The notes beneath the pieces were generated by a model. It searched no databases, was not told the origin of the DNA, and worked only from the letters and a program-made list of their open reading frames with translations. A program made the translations under genes and the position numbers. A DNA stretch of 21,958 nucleotides from Opitutaceae bacterium (GTDB lineage Bacteria; Verrucomicrobiota; Verrucomicrobiia; Opitutales; Opitutaceae), in NCBI GenBank assembly GCA_009919985.1, contig RGAX01000017.1, positions 1-21,958 on the forward strand, written 5' to 3'. This document shows positions 15,347-21,958 of the stretch, piece after piece (the first letter of the stretch is position 1; every line of letters begins with the position of its first letter).

Positions 15347-16184
15347 ACCCTCCGCGGACCTTGCGCCGAAATTCCGAAGGCGTGAGGCCCACGACTTGTT
15401 TAAAAGCCTTTGAGAAGTGAAACACGTCGCAGAATTCCAAATGCTCCGCTAACTCCTTAAACCCTTCGTTGCCTTGATAAAGCGCCGCGCAGGCGCGCTC
15501 GATGCGCTGGCGTTTTTGGTGTTGGCCCGGTGACACGCCGGTGCGCGCGACGAATTGTTTTCGGAAATTATCGTAACTCAGCCCGACCGTCCGCGCCACG
15601 TGTTGGGGCGTCGGCCAGCCGTTGTCGCCGGGATTCCCGAGCAATTGCAAAGCCTGCTCCAGCCACGCCTCGCGGTGGCCGCGCGCATCGGCGTTTGCCG
15701 CCAAAATGTCGCCGAGCAAATGGAGAAACCGGCCCATCGCCCGCAACGACGCGCCCGCGCCGTGCCGCGATTCTGCGCCCACAACTTCCTCAAAACGCCT
15801 CCGCCAATAATCCACCGGTTCCAAGTGCAACACGGGTCGCTCGGGCGTGAGCAAACCGCGCTCCCGCCAGAAATCAAATTCAGGCCCATTAAACACAAAG
15901 TAGATCTGATTCCACCCTCGCCCGCGCTTCGGCCCATAAGCGTGCGCCAGCTCGGGCAGGATTAACACCAGATCCCCCGAGACCAGATCGCGCTTCACGC
16001 CGTTGGCATCACAATAATAACCCTCCAAATCTACCATGTAGATGAGCGAATAACTCCCAAGCACACGCATCGCCTGTGGATCAAGCCCGCGGGCGTCCTT
16101 GAGCGAACCGGCTAACTGGAGTTCGCCAAGCGGTGTGCGCACCGCGCTCGTTAGCCAAGGCTGGGTCCGAAATGGGGTCGGCAT
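15345..16184 (-). CDS. AraC-family transcriptional regulator
   Basis: A 279-residue product of typical family length. The N-terminal cupin-like sensor domain (about 15-100) shows SGDLVLILPELAHAYGP, a pattern common in sugar-responsive members. The C-terminal DNA-binding domain (about 176-276) has two helix-turn-helix units: PTPQHVARTVGLSYDNFRKQ (191-210) and FKELAEHLEFCDVFHFSKAF (242-261), then GLTPSEFRR. The gene is divergent from the phytanoyl-CoA dioxygenase-family gene with a 119-bp gap, and convergent with the glycoside-hydrolase-like gene. It is therefore a good candidate local regulator of one or both. The effector is probably a sugar or sugar acid, by family analogy only. Confidence 0.9.
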   Translation of the reverse strand: MPTPFRTQPWLTSAVRTPLGELQLAGSLKDARGLDPQAMRVLGSYSLIYMVDLEGYYCDANGVKRDLVSGDLVLILPELAHAYGPKRGRGWNQIYFVFNGPEFDFWRERGLLTPERPVLHLEPVDYWRRRFEEVVGAESRHGAGASLRAMGRFLHLLGDILAANADARGHREAWLEQALQLLGNPGDNGWPTPQHVARTVGLSYDNFRKQFVARTGVSPGQHQKRQRIERACAALYQGNEGFKELAEHLEFCDVFHFSKAFKQVVGLTPSEFRRKVRGG

Positions 16185-16203
16185 CGTTGCACCAAAATCT
16201 ACA

Positions 16204-16295
16204 TGCCAAATCCCATTACAACCATTTAGTCGGTTAAGTTTCAGGTGTACTCTACGCAGGTTGCATTTCTGCCACCACTCCCCTTAATCTTGCCA
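16204..16295. promoter_or_regulatory. Divergent promoter region of the AraC and PhyH-family genes, with TGCCA repeats
   Basis: The 119-bp gap holds TGCCA at 16204-16208, and TGCCAC at both 16270-16275 and 16291-16296. The last two are direct repeats exactly 21 bp apart (two helical turns), the layout often seen for AraC-type half-sites. A TTGCAT at 16261-16266 could be a -35 element for the rightward gene, but no convincing -10 follows. The assignment is tentative. Confidence 0.25.
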
Positions 16296-16303
16296 CATTA
16301 CAC

Positions 16304-17224
16304 ATGAGCACCGCCACCTTGCCCCAAATCTGGTCCTACGGTCATCAACTAGAGATGAGCGACGATAAGTTCGGCCTCCTCCGGGATTCCTCCGACGCCG
16401 CGACTGATTTCGTCGAGCTACGCCGCCGCTTCGACACCGATGGTTACCTATATATGAAGGGCTACCTCGATCGCGACCAGGTTCTCGACGCTCGCGCCAG
16501 CCTCACCGACGGCCTCGCGGAAGCCGGCGTCCTCGACGAAAATTTCCCGCGCATCGATGGCATCTGCAAACCCGGCTCAGGCTATGTCTTCAAGCCCGAG
16601 CTCACCAACAACAACCCGCGCATCCAGAATCTGCTCTACTCGGGCCGCCTCCCCGATTTCTACCGCCAATTTTACGGCGAAGACATCCGCCACTACGACT
16701 TCACTTGGCTCCGGGCCATCGGTCCCGGTAAAGGCACCAACCCTCATTGCGACCTCCCTTACATGGGTCGCGGCACGCACAAGCACATGACGTGCTGGCT
16801 TCCCTACGGTGACATCTCATACGAACTCGGTGGGCTAATGGTCCTCGAAGGTTCGCACAAGCGCATGGATCTCCTCGAGAACTACATTTACCGAGACGTC
16901 GACGCTTTCTGTGAAAACAAGCCCAAAGACGCCGATGCCGCCAAAGCCGGCAAATGGTCCTTTACCGGTACGCTCTCGCACAACCCGCCCGCCGTCGTAA
17001 ATAAATTCGGCGGGCGCTGGCTCACGACCGAGTTCGAAGCGGGCGACTTCATCACCTTCGGCATGTTCCTCGTGCATGCCTCGCTCGACAACCGCACCGA
17101 AAACCGCCTCCGCATATCTAGCGACGCCCGCTATCAACGCGCCAGTGAGCCCATCGATGAGCGTTGGGTCGGCGTGAATCCCCCCGGCCATACTTTAGCC
17201 GGCAAACGCGGCCGCATCTGCTGA
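16304..17224 (+). CDS. Phytanoyl-CoA dioxygenase (PhyH) family Fe(II)/2-oxoglutarate oxygenase
   Basis: A 306-residue product of usual family length and cytoplasmic. The double-stranded beta-helix has the metal triad H148 and D150 (in NPHCDLPYMG) and H258 (in FLVHASLDN). R268 or R270 (in NRLRISSDARYQ) would bind the carboxylate of 2-oxoglutarate. The motif GGLMVLEGSHKR (176-187) is typical of the family. Bacterial members hydroxylate small molecules; the substrate cannot be told from sequence. It leads a rightward run with the ferritin-like genes 34 bp downstream and lies divergent from the AraC-type regulator, which probably controls it. All catalytic residues are present, so it should be active. 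Confidence 0.9.
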   Translation: MSTATLPQIWSYGHQLEMSDDKFGLLRDSSDAATDFVELRRRFDTDGYLYMKGYLDRDQVLDARASLTDGLAEAGVLDENFPRIDGICKPGSGYVFKPELTNNNPRIQNLLYSGRLPDFYRQFYGEDIRHYDFTWLRAIGPGKGTNPHCDLPYMGRGTHKHMTCWLPYGDISYELGGLMVLEGSHKRMDLLENYIYRDVDAFCENKPKDADAAKAGKWSFTGTLSHNPPAVVNKFGGRWLTTEFEAGDFITFGMFLVHASLDNRTENRLRISSDARYQRASEPIDERWVGVNPPGHTLAGKRGRIC

Positions 17225-17258
17225 AAATTTCTCCACGTCACCCGCATTGCCCTGATCG

Positions 17259-17798
17259 ATGAGCGCCGAAACTGCCGCCCCAACCGCCCGGCCCGCCAGC
17301 AGCCGAATGGCCGCCGTCAACGACATGGCGCGCTTACTTCGCGTGCTGTTTGAAGTCGAGCGCGAGTTCCTGCGCACGGTTACCACGCTTATCTACCGCG
17401 TCGGCGAACCGGAGTTAAAATATCTCCTCTGCCAACACGCTTGGGAATCCGCCGGCCACGCCCGTTTTCTGCGTGAGCGTGGCCGAGAGCTCTCCTCGTT
17501 TGGCTCGAGCGAGACGGTCCGCGAGAGCGTAAAAAAAATCTTCACCGAGGCCGTCGGCACCAATGCCCAAGACGCACTCGTGCTCACCGCCGGCTTCTAC
17601 CAAGTCCTGAAGCCTGCGCTGTTGTCCGCTTATCGACACTACCTCAAGGTCACCGATCCGCTAGCCGATTGGCCGTCCAAAAAACTCGTCGAAGAATTCA
17701 TTGCCGACGAAGAACGGCACCTCCGCGAGATCGCACCCTACCTCCTGCAACCGCGGCAAGTACCCGACCTGCTCGAGCGTGTTCAGTTACGACGCTAA
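17259..17798 (+). CDS. Ferritin-like di-iron domain protein, N-terminal module
   Basis: A 179-residue open frame from ATG 17259. An all-helical region shows Glu/His pairs typical of ferritin-like bundles: EVEREF, WESAGHARFL and DEERHLRE (an ExxH motif). This suggests a di-iron carboxylate site. The end of the frame (residues after LLQPRQVPDLLERV) overlaps the next frame, where a second ferritin-like module begins. Either this is a separate protein overlapping the next gene by 20 bp, or it is the first half of one two-module protein broken by a +1 frameshift near 17775-17795. Its position right behind a 2-oxoglutarate-dependent oxygenase hints at a shared oxidative pathway. No specific name can be given. 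Confidence 0.68.
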   Translation: MSAETAAPTARPASSRMAAVNDMARLLRVLFEVEREFLRTVTTLIYRVGEPELKYLLCQHAWESAGHARFLRERGRELSSFGSSETVRESVKKIFTEAVGTNAQDALVLTAGFYQVLKPALLSAYRHYLKVTDPLADWPSKKLVEEFIADEERHLREIAPYLLQPRQVPDLLERVQLRR

Positions 17799-18435
17799 CG
17801 AGACACCGATCGTCCGCCCTTGGCTCGTCGACCCCAAGACCGATGCCCGCGTCATCCGCCTCATGGTTTACGTCTGGCTAATGATGGAAATGGATGCCGT
17901 GGATTACCTCGCGACTGTTTTTTTCGACACGCCGCAAGCGCCCTTTGATCTGCATCACGACATGGCGCGCCACCTCTGGGATGAATCGCGCCACAGCCAG
18001 TTCGGCTTCCGCCAACTGCCCAAGCTTGGCGTCGATCTCATGAGCGTAGAGCACTCGCTCGACCTCTACAACATCCTCGTCCAGATGCCGCCCCACGAGC
18101 GCTACGCGATGATGACAATGGAATTTGAAGCCGGCAGTTTCCCCGCCAAAGCCCACGTCATGGACCGCGTACGTGAGCTCAACGACTTCGAAGCCGACAC
18201 GCTTCTCGCCTTTGACCGCAACGACGAGCAAAATCACGTCCGCTACGGCCACCGGTGGCTCCCTGAGATTATGGCGATTTGCGGCGAGACGCGCCCCGTA
18301 GATGAATTCGTACAAGCCACAAAGGAGAAGTTCAAAGCCGTCGCCGCCATCCACGGCAACCGCACCCCGCATTCTCTGCCGCCCGAGCGCCGCCTGACCG
18401 GCGAGAAAATCCTCCGCCTCGCCGGAGTGGCCTGA
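17779..18435 (+). CDS. Ferritin-like di-iron domain protein, C-terminal module
   Basis: I place the earliest sensible start at GTG 17779 (VFSYDANETPIVRPWLVDP). Sequence further upstream in this frame is the out-of-frame reading of the preceding module. The roughly 218-residue helical protein has a complete set of candidate di-iron ligands in order: E in LMMEMDAVDY, ExxH in WDESRHSQFG, E in MEFEAGSF, and ExxH in NDEQNHVRYG. No good Shine-Dalgarno precedes the GTG. It may be made by coupled re-initiation after the preceding stop (17798), or may be the second half of one broken gene. The break falls at a module boundary, so either is possible. No enzymatic reaction can be named. Confidence 0.68.
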   Translation: MFSYDANETPIVRPWLVDPKTDARVIRLMVYVWLMMEMDAVDYLATVFFDTPQAPFDLHHDMARHLWDESRHSQFGFRQLPKLGVDLMSVEHSLDLYNILVQMPPHERYAMMTMEFEAGSFPAKAHVMDRVRELNDFEADTLLAFDRNDEQNHVRYGHRWLPEIMAICGETRPVDEFVQATKEKFKAVAAIHGNRTPHSLPPERRLTGEKILRLAGVA

Positions 18436-18595
18436 GATTCAAGGCACTAGCAAATCCCCTCGTCGCCCGGCGCTATGACTTTGCACCGGATAGATGGGTC
18501 ATGCCACCGAGAAGACCCTTCTTGCCCTAAGAAAATTCAGAATTAAGCACTCTTCACGGCTGAAATTTCCTATTGAAATTGCCGAAGTGAGTCAG

Positions 18596-18624
18596 TTGCC
18601 CCTGCGTAAAAGTTTTTGAATAAT
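18596..18624 (+). promoter_or_regulatory. Candidate sigma-70-type promoter for the Gfo/Idh/MocA gene
   Basis: TTGCCC (18596-18601) and AATAAT (18619-18624, five of six matches to the -10 consensus) are separated by 17 bp. They lie in the 286-bp gap before the dehydrogenase gene, about 97 bp from its ATG. The rest of this gap shows no gene and no strong repeat. Confidence 0.4.
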
Positions 18625-18721
18625 AGCGTAATCACGCCTTGCCCGCGAAGCCCCTGCCCGCTCTTTTACACCGAATGTCCCGTTCCACTGCGCGTTCTCA
18701 CCCCGCCACCAGCGTTCCATC

Positions 18722-19018
18722 ATGAGCAAAGTCTATCGCGCCATTCTCGTGGGCACTGGGGGTATCGCTGATGCGCACGTCCGCGCTGCCGAAGCTACCA
18801 AGGGCCGCGTCGTAATCACTGCCGCGGTCGATATCGACGCCACGCGCGTGCGGACCTTCAGCGACAAATATAAAATCGCTGGCGCGCACACCGACTACGC
18901 GACCGCACTCGCCGCGGAGAAACCCGATCTTGTTTTCATCGCCGCGCCGCCCTCCTTACACCTTACACGCCTCGATGAGTATCGCCGCCATGGAAGCCGG
19001 CGCCTGGGTGCTCTGTGA
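18722..19018 (+). CDS. Gfo/Idh/MocA-family dehydrogenase, 5' part of a frameshifted gene
   Basis: From ATG 18722, residues 1-80 form the start of an NAD(P)-binding Rossmann fold: VYRAILVGTGGIADAHVRAA with the GTGGIA nucleotide loop, then ITAAVDIDATRV, TDYATALAAEKPDLVFIAAP and PSLHL. True homologous sequence stops at about 18964. The tail LTRLDEYRRHGSRRLGAL before the stop at 19018 is out-of-frame reading of the next part. One extra base near 18965 explains the break. Family members oxidise or reduce sugars, inositols and related compounds. As encoded, this fragment lacks the catalytic Lys and cannot work alone. Confidence 0.75.
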   Translation: MSKVYRAILVGTGGIADAHVRAAEATKGRVVITAAVDIDATRVRTFSDKYKIAGAHTDYATALAAEKPDLVFIAAPPSLHLTRLDEYRRHGSRRLGAL

Positions 19019-19829
19019 AAAACCATTTTGCGCCTCGCTCGCCGAGCTTGATATGATCGAAGCGGCTGAGCGTCGGACCGGCAAATTTGCCTCGTGCGTT
19101 TTTCAGATGCGTTTTGCCTCCTCGACCGCGCACCTGCGCAGCCTCGCCGACCAAGGCCTTCTCGGTCGCCCGCTTGTCGCTGTCTGTAATACCGTCTGGT
19201 TCCGCGACGCCGCTTATTATGCGGTGCCCTGGCGCGGTAAATGGGCCACCGAACTCGGCGGACCCACCATGGGCCTGGGCATCCACGCGATGGATCATCT
19301 CCTCCACCTGCTCGGTGATTGGGCTGAGATCCGCGCCATGGCCGCCACCCTCGACCGCGCGATTGAAGTCGAAGACGTGTCGATGGCGCTCATCCAATTT
19401 GCCAACGGCGCCCAAGCCTCAATCGTAAACAGCGCGCTCAGCCCGCGCCAAGAGACCTATATTCGCCTCGATTACCAACGCGCCACCGTCGAGCTCACAC
19501 ACCTTTACAGTTACAACCGCGACAACTGGCGCTTCACGCCGGCCGCGCCTGCGCCGGAGAGCGACGCGCTTACGCAAGCCTGGCAAAATTTTCCCGCCGA
19601 CGTCGGCTCCACCCACGCTGCGCAACTCGAAACCCTTGTGAGCGACATGGATGACAACCGACGCCCACTCCTGAGTGGCCCGGAAGCAAGACGCACGCTC
19701 GAGTTATTGACCTCGCTGTACAAGAGTGCGTTCACCGGCCAACCCGTCAAACGCGGCAGCATCCTCGCAGGTGACCCTTATTACAACTCCCTCCACGGCG
19801 ACGGCACCCCGCGCCGCGCGGCGAAATAA
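18930..19829 (+). CDS. Gfo/Idh/MocA-family dehydrogenase, 3' part of a frameshifted gene
   Basis: Real coding in this frame begins about 18966 (HASMSIAAMEAGAWVLCEKP). The open frame starts earlier at 18930, but residues before HASM are out of frame. CEKPF carries the family's catalytic Lys region. The C-terminal alpha/beta domain follows with GLGIHAMDHLLHLLGDW, including the conserved D-x-x-x-H-like segment, and EVEDVSMALIQFANGAQASI. Joined to the 5' part, the protein would be about 368 residues, normal for the family. Nothing else is damaged. The two ferritin-like frames and the oxygenase lie upstream in the same direction, but a 286-bp gap with its own promoter candidate suggests a separate transcript. 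Confidence 0.78.
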   Translation: MFSSPRRPPYTLHASMSIAAMEAGAWVLCEKPFCASLAELDMIEAAERRTGKFASCVFQMRFASSTAHLRSLADQGLLGRPLVAVCNTVWFRDAAYYAVPWRGKWATELGGPTMGLGIHAMDHLLHLLGDWAEIRAMAATLDRAIEVEDVSMALIQFANGAQASIVNSALSPRQETYIRLDYQRATVELTHLYSYNRDNWRFTPAAPAPESDALTQAWQNFPADVGSTHAAQLETLVSDMDDNRRPLLSGPEARRTLELLTSLYKSAFTGQPVKRGSILAGDPYYNSLHGDGTPRRAAK

Positions 19830-19959
19830 TCCACTGTTTTTTGGCGCTACCCAAACCCGGACGCGCCAACTGTCGCGCCCTGCGTGGCCGGCTAATGACC
19901 GCATCTAAGGAAACAAAATCCCTTGGCGTAACGCGTAGCTCAGTCAGTTTTAATGGAGC

Positions 19960-21765
19960 ATGTCCATCGAGCCGCTCAATTCCCCCAGCCTCCTCGGCTA
20001 CCTCTGGCGCGCCCGCCACGCGCTGGCGCCGGGCGTCGGACTGGCGTTGTTGCGGAGCCTAGCGATAGCACCGTGCCCGCTGATTTTCGCGCGCATCATC
20101 GATCAATCGGTGCCGGCCGGCGACACACGCAGCGTGCTGCTGTACACCGCACTATTCACCTCCTTACTCGGGATGCATTATGTGTTCTCGATCCTAGGCG
20201 CCAATGAGCTGGCTAAAGTCATGGCACGACTGATGGTCGAATTACGCAGTCGTATTTTCTTTCGTCTACAGTTTCTGAGTTTCAGCTATCTTGATCGTCA
20301 GAAAACAGGCCGCCTGCTTTCGAAGTACGCATTCGATACACAGAAAATTGAATCACTACTATATTCGGTGCTGAATCAATTCCTGCCCGTGATCTTGTAC
20401 AGCACAGGGGTATTTCTAGTGCTGGCATTTCTCAATTGGCGGCTCACGGCGATCCTCGTGCTGGCATTGCCCGTGTGGGCGTTCGCCAAGTGGCGCTTTT
20501 TCGCGAAGCTCCAACTCACCAACCACGAAGCACGGCTAGCGCAGGAAAAACTCACCGGTACAGCCAGTGAATTCATTTCCGCGCTTCGCCTAGTGCGCAG
20601 CTTCGGCGAAGAAAAACAGGCCGAGCAACTGCTCGATCGCAGCAGCGGCGACTTCGCGCGCAGCCGCGTCGATCAATCGTGGGTGAGCGCGGTTTTTGGC
20701 ACATTCACCTACGTGAGCACGCAAGCCATCGCCGCACTCGTAGTGGCCGGCGGCGCGATCCTCGCGATACAAGGCCAGATGACGGTCGGCACTCTCGTAG
20801 CCTTTATCGCGGGCCTACCCGTGATTTTGGCGCCGGTGCAGATGGTGATCGGATTGAGCGAACCGTGGTTCGCGGGCCGAGAAAGCTACGCGAGCATCAA
20901 AGAACTCATCGATTCGCCCTACGTCGAAGAATGGCATGGAGCGCGGCGCGAAAAACGTCTCTCCGGTGACATTGTATTCGATCGCGTCGCGTTCACGTAT
21001 CCCGAGACAGAGAAACGCGTAATCGAATCCTTTTCCCTCACAATCCGCCCTGGCGAAAATATTGCGCTGGTTGGTCCCTCCGGCTCCGGCAAGAGCACGT
21101 TGGCCAATCTCCTCCTCGGCCTCTACGCGCCGACCGCCGGCCAAATCCTAATCGACGGGGTCCCGCAAAGCGAATGGGACATGCGCTGGATCCGCCGCCA
21201 GATGGCCGTTGTCATGCAGGAAAGCATTCTACTTTCCGGAACCGTTGATGAAAACATCCGCTTTGCCCACGCCGGCGCCACCGACGAAGAAGTGCGCGCA
21301 GCTGCCCGCCTCGCCAACGCCGAAGAATTTATTTTAAAAATGCCGCAAGGCTACCAGACGCCGATTGGAGAGCGCGGCGTCACGCTCTCCGGAGGCCAGC
21401 GCCAACGCATAGCGATCGCGCGCGCCATCTTGCGCAATCCGCCCGTACTGATCCTCGACGAAGCCACTTCCGCCCTCGATTACGAGAGCGAGCGCCTGAT
21501 CCAACAAGCCCTCGACCGCCTCGCTCAAGGTCGCACCGTCATCACGATCGCGCACCGCCTCAGCACTATCAAAAACGCCGATCGCATCGTTGTTCTACGT
21601 GACGGCGCCGTGCTCGAGGAAGGTGATTACAATACCTTGCTGGCCCGCGGCGGTGCCTTCGCCGAACTGATCACCGCACAAACCATTGGGGCCGATTTTA
21701 TTAAGGCAGAAACTCCGTCTCTACTTCCCCCTCCCACCGCCCTTCCTCCCACGTACCCCTCATGA
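19960..21765 (+). CDS. ABC exporter with fused membrane and ATPase domains (MsbA-like)
   Basis: A 601-residue half-transporter. The membrane domain (about 15-310) has hydrophobic segments near 22-48, 58-80, 140-175 and 245-295. The ATPase domain (about 335-580) is complete: Walker A GPSGSGKST (372-380), Q-loop Q420 in VVMQES, signature LSGGQ (476-480), Walker B VLILDE (496-501) and switch H532 in TIAHRLS. It should form a homodimer exporting a lipid, peptide or drug-like substrate, which cannot be specified. A short Pro-rich tail follows. ATG 19960 is chosen; a GGAG one base upstream is too close to act as a normal Shine-Dalgarno. The stop overlaps the next start (ATGA), suggesting that the exporter is co-translated with a secreted protein. 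Confidence 0.92.
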   Translation: MSIEPLNSPSLLGYLWRARHALAPGVGLALLRSLAIAPCPLIFARIIDQSVPAGDTRSVLLYTALFTSLLGMHYVFSILGANELAKVMARLMVELRSRIFFRLQFLSFSYLDRQKTGRLLSKYAFDTQKIESLLYSVLNQFLPVILYSTGVFLVLAFLNWRLTAILVLALPVWAFAKWRFFAKLQLTNHEARLAQEKLTGTASEFISALRLVRSFGEEKQAEQLLDRSSGDFARSRVDQSWVSAVFGTFTYVSTQAIAALVVAGGAILAIQGQMTVGTLVAFIAGLPVILAPVQMVIGLSEPWFAGRESYASIKELIDSPYVEEWHGARREKRLSGDIVFDRVAFTYPETEKRVIESFSLTIRPGENIALVGPSGSGKSTLANLLLGLYAPTAGQILIDGVPQSEWDMRWIRRQMAVVMQESILLSGTVDENIRFAHAGATDEEVRAAARLANAEEFILKMPQGYQTPIGERGVTLSGGQRQRIAIARAILRNPPVLILDEATSALDYESERLIQQALDRLAQGRTVITIAHRLSTIKNADRIVVLRDGAVLEEGDYNTLLARGGAFAELITAQTIGADFIKAETPSLLPPPTALPPTYPS

Positions 21766-21958
21766 AAACCCTGCGCTCCTTCCGCTTCATCGCGTTTGTG
21801 TTGCTTACGCTGACTGTCGTCCGTGCCGACGACTTCCCTGGCCTCAAGGTCATTATGACCGCCGATGATTACGCCCGCGCCGGCCTCGACCGCCTCTCCC
21901 CCGACCAGATCGGAGTGATCGACGCCGCCCTCATCCGCCACTTCAGGGCCAACGTCAG
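21762..21958 (+). CDS. Secreted protein of unknown function, N-terminal part
   Basis: ATG 21762 overlaps the TGA of the ABC exporter (ATGA), so translation is probably coupled. Only 65 residues are in the window. A signal peptide (MKTLRSFRFIAFVLLTLTVV, then RADDF) is followed by FPGLKVIMTADDYARAGLDR and LSPDQIGVIDAALIRHF. The LSPxQ...DxAL helix resembles short N-terminal segments of exported verrucomicrobial proteins, but I do not recognise a family. Being coupled to an exporter, it may be a periplasmic partner. The reading frame is open at the window edge. Confidence 0.7.
   Translation, partial: MKTLRSFRFIAFVLLTLTVVRADDFPGLKVIMTADDYARAGLDRLSPDQIGVIDAALIRHFRANV

Noticed and set aside
18497..18523. 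Possible terminator hairpins (GGGTC...GACCC and AGAAG/CTTCT) after the ferritin-like gene
   Set aside because: Stems are only 5 bp, compete with each other, and have no T-tract.
19929..19962. A tRNA-like D-arm (GCGTAGCTCAGT followed by GGAGCA) before the ABC exporter
   Set aside because: No anticodon arm, T-arm (GTTCGA-type) or acceptor stem follows; the downstream bases are the start of the exporter gene.

Overview
The window looks like chromosomal DNA of a GC-rich Gram-negative bacterium, most likely a Verrucomicrobiota member close to Opitutaceae. This is inferred from the gene content: secreted PstS-like proteins in clusters, a GH88-type glycosidase with a sulfatase relic, AraC/phytanoyl-CoA dioxygenase and Gfo/Idh/MocA genes. 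It also fits the almost complete lack of Shine-Dalgarno sequences. No rRNA, tRNA, CRISPR array, insertion sequence or integrase was found.

Region 1 (1-6953) is the most unusual part. Five genes encode six exported PstS-like (PBP_like_2 type) domains, with no permease or ATPase gene beside them. Four genes run leftwards as a tightly packed operon (3652 down past 1): two PstS-like proteins, a secreted protein of two ferredoxin-like repeats, and a shortened PstS-like protein cut by the window edge. Their stops and starts nearly touch or overlap. A divergent gene (3828-5798) encodes two PstS-like domains in one chain. A fifth gene (5835-6953) faces it. In all six domains the Arg/Ser-Gly-Thr loop that grips phosphate in true PstS is not recognisable, so the ligand and the job are open. 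The divergent promoter region holds three copies of a CTGAAC motif in alternating orientation.

Region 2 (7037-9284) has housekeeping-type genes: a cation diffusion facilitator, a divergent tandem-ACT protein, and a secreted DUF3299-like protein.

Region 3 (9380-15346) is a glycan-degradation locus. It has a large secreted GH88 protein with a second alpha/alpha-barrel domain. Directly after its stop lies the C-terminal third of a sulfatase, carrying a frameshift and a stop codon. A divergent glycoside-hydrolase-like gene is split by a frameshift. The pairing points to past or present use of a sulfated, uronic-acid-containing polysaccharide.

Region 4 (15345-19829) starts with an AraC-type regulator divergent from a phytanoyl-CoA dioxygenase-family gene. 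Next come two ferritin-like di-iron modules in different frames (an overlapping gene pair or one frameshifted gene), and a frameshifted Gfo/Idh/MocA dehydrogenase. Three frame breaks plus the sulfatase relic fall in about 10 kb while flanking genes are intact: this is either local decay or local sequence error.

Region 5 (19960-21958) is an intact MsbA-type ABC exporter, coupled by an ATGA overlap to a secreted protein that runs off the window.
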